Below are positions 14,442 through 18,811 of a stretch of 18,811 nucleotides of DNA, piece by piece (position 1 is the stretch's first letter; each line of letters begins with the position of its first letter). The DNA comes from DATLYB01 sp964502525 (GTDB taxonomy: Bacteria > Bacteroidota > Bacteroidia > Chitinophagales > CAIOSU01), in the NCBI GenBank assembly GCA_964502525.1, contig CAZCXH010000094.1:1-18811 (forward strand), in the 5' to 3' direction. A program made the translations under genes and the position numbers. Below the pieces are notes generated by a model. The model ran no database searches. It saw nothing but the letters and a program-made list of their open reading frames with translations, and was not told the DNA's origin.

Positions 14442-16684
14442 TGCCGGATAAATTTTCGGGTGAATAACTGATTTCCATTTTTCACCTGAACGAAATACAC
14501 GCCTTCCGGAAACGATGCGGTATTTAAAACGCAGTGCGAACCGGATATTTCAGCCGAATAAATATTTCCACCCAAAGCATTCCGCAGCGTTACCAAACAT
14601 TTTTCTGCTGCGGGGAAGGAGATGTGGAGCAAATCGTTTACGGGGTTGGGATAAATGCTGACAAGGCTTGCAGAAACCGCTTCATCCACTCCAACATTGG
14701 AAATATTCCCGTCAACGGAAATGTTGTCAACGAAAAGATTGTTTCCGTAACCGCTGATGGAGGTAAACATCACTATCACCTCACTTTGACCATCGAAAGT
14801 ACTCAGGCTAACCGAGTCGCTCCGCCATTGGGAACTTGTTGGCGTGAATGCGCTGGTGGTAACCGGTGCGGTTGACAGTCCTGTTCCCATTTTATCATAG
14901 ACCTGAGTCCAGTTTGTTCCGCAATCGGTGGAAACGGAAACCTTCAGTTCGTCATGATCCGTGGAGGCATATTGTGCGTAGGCAACATCGAATTTCAAAT
15001 GAGCATCGGAAACGTTGCTGAAATCAAAGAGCGGAAGCAGCAGATAATCTTCCTGTCCGGTGATGTTCATGGGTCCTGAAAAATTATTCATTTGCAAAGA
15101 GCCGTTCCCTGTACCGTAGGCGCTGGCTGTCGAACGACTCATTAAATTATTGGTGTTGAAATGAACATAGCTGAAATTGGAAGGAGGGAATTGCGTTCCG
15201 CTAAAATCTTCTATAAATGGCAAGGGCTGCGCGGAAGGAAATGCGCGGAACGAACCGCTCGCTTTGTTGTTCAAGTCAATAGCATCAGCGCTTCCGTTTA
15301 CCGTGAGAAGTGTAACTTCCAACTCATGACTCCCGTAAGTGACCGCGCCTGCCAGAAGCGAAACTGAAGCGGTATTTCCGCTTGACAGCGAGCCTGACCA
15401 ATTGTAAGCCGCAGGCGTACCTCCATCGAGCGAATAATTAATTTCCAAACTTGTAATGAGCGAACTTCCTGAGTTTTTAATTTCTACCGATGGAGTAACA
15501 TCTCCATTGCATACGTTGAAACCAGTTGAATAATAGCTGCTTACATAGTTATTCACCACGGGAGAAGTGATAGCGATTATGGCAGCGTCCAATGCCGGCA
15601 GCGTGGCATCCAGGCGATAAATCTTATTTTCTGTTTTATTCACCGACCAGATGTGCCCATCAGGTCCGACTTTCACTCCCATCATTCCGGGATGTCCTGT
15701 TACGATTGTATCCAGAAGCGAAACTGTCCCGGTCGTATTGTAGAGATAAATGTTTCCGTTTGTATAATCTGAGACAATCAATCTTCCGTTATAGTAATCA
15801 ATGCCGCAAGGTTGAGTCGAGAAGGAATCCAAAGTTTCGACCGTTGCTCCAAGATATTTATAGTAACCCGCCAACGGCTCGTTTGCCGTGGAAGGAACGG
15901 TAAGATTTCCTGCGAATGAGCCGCTGTTCACATTCATTCGCTTCACTTTTTTACCGCCTCCGTCAATAAAATAGAGCCAATGATTTTGCCGGTCAAGCAC
16001 GCAATGGCTCGGCACTTGCGCAACCCGCGTCCATGTAACATCGGTGTAGCGCCATATTTTTCCGGCTGAATGGTCATCATATCCCGGTCCGTGGTCTTGC
16101 ACAAAGTCATACTTGCAAATGTTCCCGTTGTAACCATCCATCACCCAATATGCTTTTAAAGTGTCGTGCGCAACGCCCATTGAAAAAGGGCTTTGATGCA
16201 GCATATCTATATGGCTTCCGAGCGGATAACCGTTTGCCCAATTACCTTGCCATACGCGCGCGAAAATGGCGGTGTCGGCAAGCCAGAGCGAAGGACCCAT
16301 GAAAGTTGGCGATGCAGAATTCGTGTTCTGAATCTCCGATACTGCTGCGAACTCGCCATGGTCGCCAAATGCAATGGCACTCGGGTAATAAAAGAAATGG
16401 TCGGCATGAGAATCGTGACGTAACTCGTTTGCCTGTGCCGGCAAGCCAGCGTTGTAAAAAATATTCATCCTGCCACCGGCTGAGTTTCCGTATTGGCAAA
16501 CCCACAATTCATTTGTGACGGGCTTGAAATCCAAATCACGCGGCTGGCTCACTTGATTTGCGCTGCCGGCAATAACGGTTAATGTCACCGGATTGCCAAT
16601 GTAACTGTCAAGGTAATTGGTTTGCGCCTGGGAAATCACCGGAGCGAACATCCAAGCTGTTAAAAATAAAATTTGAGTTTTCAT
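14438..16684 (-). CDS. Secreted NHL-type beta-propeller protein with CARDB-like, choice-anchor J-like and T9SS sorting domains
   Basis: A 748-residue extracellular protein. The signal peptide is residues 1 to about 20. Residues 25-365 look like an NHL/SMP-30 type propeller (repeats such as SQPRDLDFKPVTNELWV, CGIDYYNGRLIVSDYTNGNI, MMGVKVGPDGHIWSV). Blades carry many His, including RHDSHADH (His90, His93, His96) and DHGPGYDDH (His198, His205). A CARDB-like beta domain (about 385-475) follows, then a choice-anchor J/MAM-like module (about 490-665) similar to that of the M43 protease, and a T9SS type A sorting domain (about 680-748) ending in FIRQ. A role at the cell surface in metal binding or oxidation is possible but unproven. 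Confidence 0.87.
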   Translation of the reverse strand: MKTQILFLTAWMFAPVISQAQTNYLDSYIGNPVTLTVIAGSANQVSQPRDLDFKPVTNELWVCQYGNSAGGRMNIFYNAGLPAQANELRHDSHADHFFYYPSAIAFGDHGEFAAVSEIQNTNSASPTFMGPSLWLADTAIFARVWQGNWANGYPLGSHIDMLHQSPFSMGVAHDTLKAYWVMDGYNGNICKYDFVQDHGPGYDDHSAGKIWRYTDVTWTRVAQVPSHCVLDRQNHWLYFIDGGGKKVKRMNVNSGSFAGNLTVPSTANEPLAGYYKYLGATVETLDSFSTQPCGIDYYNGRLIVSDYTNGNIYLYNTTGTVSLLDTIVTGHPGMMGVKVGPDGHIWSVNKTENKIYRLDATLPALDAAIIAITSPVVNNYVSSYYSTGFNVCNGDVTPSVEIKNSGSSLITSLEINYSLDGGTPAAYNWSGSLSSGNTASVSLLAGAVTYGSHELEVTLLTVNGSADAIDLNNKASGSFRAFPSAQPLPFIEDFSGTQFPPSNFSYVHFNTNNLMSRSTASAYGTGNGSLQMNNFSGPMNITGQEDYLLLPLFDFSNVSDAHLKFDVAYAQYASTDHDELKVSVSTDCGTNWTQVYDKMGTGLSTAPVTTSAFTPTSSQWRSDSVSLSTFDGQSEVIVMFTSISGYGNNLFVDNISVDGNISNVGVDEAVSASLVSIYPNPVNDLLHISFPAAEKCLVTLRNALGGNIYSAEISGSHCVLNTASFPEGVYFVQVKNGNQLFTRKFIRQ

Positions 16685-16760
16685 TTGAAGGTTGCTTTAG
16701 TTTATTATTAATTTTTGAATTGCCGTTTGGTTGTTTGATTTAATATGGATGAAATAAATT

Positions 16761-16776
16761 CCGAATCATCATTCAG
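16761..16776. other. Small stem-loop in the gap after the YVTN gene
   Basis: CCGAAT and ATTCAG flank CATC, giving a 6-bp stem with one G-T pair. It lies in the 98-bp gap after the YVTN propeller stop. On the minus strand the A-rich tract precedes the stem and AATTTATTT follows, so it is at best a weak terminator. On the plus strand it would be followed by a T-run, but no plus-strand gene ends here. Confidence 0.25.
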
Positions 16777-16782
16777 ATTTTT

Positions 16783-17832
16783 TTATTCTTTAAGGGCAAT
16801 GCCATTAGGTTTTTCACCCACATTGATTGTAACTGTTACCGAATGGCTTGCCACATCAATTACGGAAACCGTATTTGCTCCCTGGTTGGAAACGTATGCT
16901 TTTGTCCCATCTCCGCTGAAAGTGATGGCATGGGCATCGGTGCCTGTTGTGATAGAACCTTCCTCCGACCAACTGCCTCCGGTTTCAGAATAGTAAACCA
17001 CTTGACCATTCGTTGCATCGCTCACCCACAATTCATTGTGATGCCCGTTATAGGCGACATAGCCCGGCTTAAAGCCCAGCGTGAAAGTTTCAGTGACTGT
17101 CATTGATGCCACGTCAATTTCAGAAACGGTTTTATCCGTCTCATTGTCCACATACATCTTGCCGTTGGAAGCGGGCCATGCGCCCACCGGGTCCATGCCG
17201 ACAGTGATGGTCATGTGAATCATTTTTGTCGAAGGATTAATAGCCGAAACAGTGCCGTCACCCGTATTAGCAGCAAAAGCCATCGAGCCATCCGCAGCGA
17301 AAGTGACTTCCGACAATCCTTTCCCCACATTGATGGTATTTTTCAGCGACCAGTCAGAGGCGCTGTAAACCAACACCTGGCTTTGCGCTGTATCGGACTG
17401 ACCCACCCACAACTCGGTTCCGTCAGGGCTGAACACCGCGTTGTGCGGAAGTTTGGAGAGAGAGATTTCCTTCTCGTGCGCTCCCGTAGTCGAGTTGATA
17501 ATATGCACCATGTAGTTACCTGAACCTCCTCCATGTCCGCCATGCCCACCGCTCAAGTCAGTGCTTGTTATGGCGACCGCAAACTTGCTTTTGTCGGGAT
17601 GCAGGTAAATATGATGCGGGAAACTTGCTCCCATGAGGTCAATAGTTTCCTTCACCGTATTGGTTGACAGTTCAATGACCTGCACGTTGTTGCTCTTGCC
17701 GTTGACGACAAAGGCAGCAGGGTAATTGATATTCAGGTTTTGGTCATGGTGCATCTCATCTTCCTTGCACGATGACAAGAACAGGCAGCAGCAGGAAAGG
17801 GCTGCGGCTGAAAATGATGTTAAAGATTTCAT
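16783..17832 (-). CDS. YVTN-type beta-propeller lipoprotein
   Basis: A 349-residue lipoprotein (lipobox LSSC, Cys22; Cys-rich signal peptide). Repeats of about 40-45 residues end in strands such as SVIDVASHSVTVTINVGEKP and VSEIDVASMTVTETFTLGFKP, typical of YVTN seven-bladed propellers. Between blades one and two there is a Gly/His loop, GGHGGHGGG (residues 95-103), and more His near the N-terminus (MHHD), suggesting a metal site. Related propellers serve as scaffolds or as haem or metal oxidoreductases; none of those activities can be assigned here. It is followed by the T9SS propeller after 98 bp and preceded by the HYC_CC_PP gene after 106 bp. Confidence 0.88.
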   Translation of the reverse strand: MKSLTSFSAAALSCCCLFLSSCKEDEMHHDQNLNINYPAAFVVNGKSNNVQVIELSTNTVKETIDLMGASFPHHIYLHPDKSKFAVAITSTDLSGGHGGHGGGSGNYMVHIINSTTGAHEKEISLSKLPHNAVFSPDGTELWVGQSDTAQSQVLVYSASDWSLKNTINVGKGLSEVTFAADGSMAFAANTGDGTVSAINPSTKMIHMTITVGMDPVGAWPASNGKMYVDNETDKTVSEIDVASMTVTETFTLGFKPGYVAYNGHHNELWVSDATNGQVVYYSETGGSWSEEGSITTGTDAHAITFSGDGTKAYVSNQGANTVSVIDVASHSVTVTINVGEKPNGIALKE

Positions 17833-17879
17833 TGGAAAAGATTTGATTGGTTAAAAAATAAAAGACAACACACCGGCTT

Positions 17880-17930
17880 GGTTATTTACAAGCGGCAACG
17901 GCTCTCACGCTCCGGAGAGCGTAATAGGAC
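17880..17930 (-). terminator. Possible weak terminator or attenuator hairpin after the HYC_CC_PP gene
   Basis: The 106-bp gap holds two small inverted repeats. One is ACGCTC-CGGA-GAGCGT, a 6-bp stem with a tetraloop. The other pairs CCGGCTTG imperfectly with CAAGCGG about 8 nt apart. On the minus strand these are followed further down by a T-rich stretch (TCTTTTATTTTTTAA) just before the propeller gene. The T-run is not directly at the stem, so termination is only possible, not clear. Confidence 0.25.
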
Positions 17931-17938
17931 GTAAAAAA

Positions 17939-18364
17939 TCAGACGAGGAAAACCTGTATGAAAGAAAGGGATACCGAGTGAATATCGTCAGGGGGCATTT
18001 TGTAATTCCTGATTGGAGTTACATGTCCCCGCTCATGCGTGAAGATATTACTTGAATGAAAAGCGATGACAAGCGATTGCAGATTTGTCAATTCTTTGTT
18101 CGATGCAGGCTTGTAATCATCGGTAATGGAAATCTGCGAGAGTTCGTTTTCGCAGCAAGGTTTCTTGCTGATGCCCGTGCCGCTGGCGCAAAAGTCATTT
18201 GACGCACACGCGCCCTTATCGGTATCCATTCCGCAAGAAGCATCCCCGAGAATTGACAACTTCACTTCGGCAACTCTTCCTCCGCAGAAATGACGGATGA
18301 CAGAGAGATTAGCCGTGCCTAAGAGGAAAACGAGGAGAAGTAATATTGAGAGAACCTTTCTCAT
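17939..18364 (-). CDS. HYC_CC_PP family Cys-rich secreted protein
   Basis: A 141-residue Bacteroidota protein. The N-terminal hydrophobic segment (residues 3-18) is a signal peptide or anchor. The family signature is present in order: HFCGG (25-29, where HYC is usual), a variable Cys-containing stretch (Cys44, Cys53, Cys59), PCCENE (Cys70-Cys71), and YKMPPDD near the C-terminus before a short hydrophobic end. The paired Cys and His suggest metal or redox chemistry. The family commonly lies near copper and HMA genes, but no function is established to my knowledge. A TATATTTG promoter element lies 18 bp upstream of the start, so this may be the first gene of a transcript. It is 73 bp from the MauE-like gene. 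Confidence 0.82.
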   Translation of the reverse strand: MRKVLSILLLLVFLLGTANLSVIRHFCGGRVAEVKLSILGDASCGMDTDKGACASNDFCASGTGISKKPCCENELSQISITDDYKPASNKELTNLQSLVIAFHSSNIFTHERGHVTPIRNYKMPPDDIHSVSLSFIQVFLV

Positions 18365-18381
18365 TTCAGAAGCGAGAAATG

Positions 18382-18389
18382 CAAATATA
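18382..18389 (-). promoter_or_regulatory. Bacteroidota-type -7 promoter element (TATATTTG)
   Basis: On the minus strand the 73-bp gap before the HYC_CC_PP gene contains TATATTTG, a full match to the Bacteroidota -7 consensus TAnnTTTG. The spacing gives a short leader of about 10 nt before the ATG at 18364. I find no clear TTTG -33 element at the expected distance, which lowers confidence. No comparable match was seen before the other genes. Confidence 0.45.
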
Positions 18390-18437
18390 GAAATTTATTG
18401 TTCATGCAGATTGCGGTGTTCGATTGATATAATGCCA

Positions 18438-18811
18438 CTACAAAATCATGGTCAGCATCAATGCAGCCATTGCTACCATCAGCAAATCTTCGACAATCGT
18501 CACCGTGCTCATGGGTAGGTTGAATACCGTGCCGAGGCAGGCGCACTGAATCTGGCGCTTGCCCAACACGCTCAGAATTACTCCGATGCTGCTGAAACCC
18601 ATCACGGCAATGGTGGCGGCATTGGTGACCAGCGGATTGAACCCCGTCAAATACGCAATACCCAGCGCCAATTCAATAAACGGATAAACATAGCCGTAAG
18701 CGGGAATCTGTTTTGCCAGCACATCATAAGTTCCGTAGCTCTCCGCAAACCCTTTGAGGTTGAGAAATTTGAAAAACGAAAACGCAATGAAGAAACCCGC
18801 CATGAAGAAGT
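18438..18811 (-). CDS. MauE/DoxX-like redox-associated membrane protein, 5' end cut by window edge
   Basis: At least 121 residues of an inner-membrane protein. The frame is open to the edge (two Phe codons precede the first Met at 18803), so the true start is outside the window. The segment GFFIAFSFFKFLNLKGFAESY and the following three membrane segments match MauE/DoxX-type proteins, which in Bacteroidota often carry an N-terminal HMA domain and sit with copper genes. A Cys pair, CACLGTVFNLPMS, lies between the second and third segments and could exchange disulfides. A role in supplying reducing power or handling copper with the HYC_CC_PP protein is inferred. The HMA part, if present, would lie upstream. 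Confidence 0.85.
   Translation of the reverse strand, partial: FFMAGFFIAFSFFKFLNLKGFAESYGTYDVLAKQIPAYGYVYPFIELALGIAYLTGFNPLVTNAATIAVMGFSSIGVILSVLGKRQIQCACLGTVFNLPMSTVTIVEDLLMVAMAALMLTMIL

Noticed and set aside
1..18811. Insertion sequences, tRNA or rRNA genes, phage genes
   Set aside because: No transposase, integrase, cloverleaf or rRNA-like stretch was recognised on either strand; every long conserved frame is accounted for.

Overview
The window is a stretch of a Bacteroidota chromosome (order probably Chitinophagales or a neighbour; this is inference). The evidence is three proteins with type IX secretion (T9SS) C-terminal sorting domains, a HYC_CC_PP family protein, a choice-anchor V protein, A-rich leaders without Shine-Dalgarno sequences, and one good TAnnTTTG promoter element. 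Every gene I can support lies on the minus strand, so transcription runs from high to low coordinates. The first and last genes are cut by the window edges.

Layout in transcription order. 18811-16783 holds a MauE/DoxX-like membrane protein (5' cut), a Cys-rich HYC_CC_PP protein and a YVTN beta-propeller lipoprotein. 16684-13465 holds a large T9SS beta-propeller protein, a CopZ-like HMA metallochaperone and a SAM methyltransferase. 13461-5579 is a tripartite heavy-metal efflux pump: outer-membrane factor, periplasmic adaptor with an unusual N-terminal extension, and HME-type RND pump. Two periplasmic or lipid-anchored proteins carrying the CPMHP...CGM heavy-metal-binding domain sit between adaptor and pump. 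5582-4383 holds a TlpA-like thioredoxin lipoprotein and a PduL-fold protein with an altered second metal site. 4247-1390 holds a T9SS M43 metalloprotease and a T9SS choice-anchor V protein. 1370-1 holds a small metal-binding lipoprotein and the first 338 residues of a CPH-type (CopB, P1B-3) copper ATPase.

The set reads as a copper/silver resistance island. The ATPase moves metal out of the cytosol, the HMA protein ferries it, the His/Cys-rich periplasmic proteins buffer it, and the RND pump expels it. Four junctions have 4-bp ATGA stop/start overlaps and others have gaps of 3-6 bp, so much of the region is probably one or a few operons. No metal-responsive regulator is visible.

The most unusual signal is a family of heptanucleotide-periodic repeats (consensus near GCAATAG) present five times between 5454 and 11690. 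Read in one orientation the unit has no stop in any frame and encodes a hydrophobic heptapeptide. Read in the other orientation it meets a TAA or TAG within 21 nt. Both outcomes occur here: two arrays lie inside genes and form a lipoprotein signal peptide and a second membrane segment, and two lie at gene ends and supply the stop codons. A second, unrelated inverted repeat precedes the ATPase. A PduL-fold protein with a His/Glu/Glu metal site inside a copper operon is the other main candidate for new biology.
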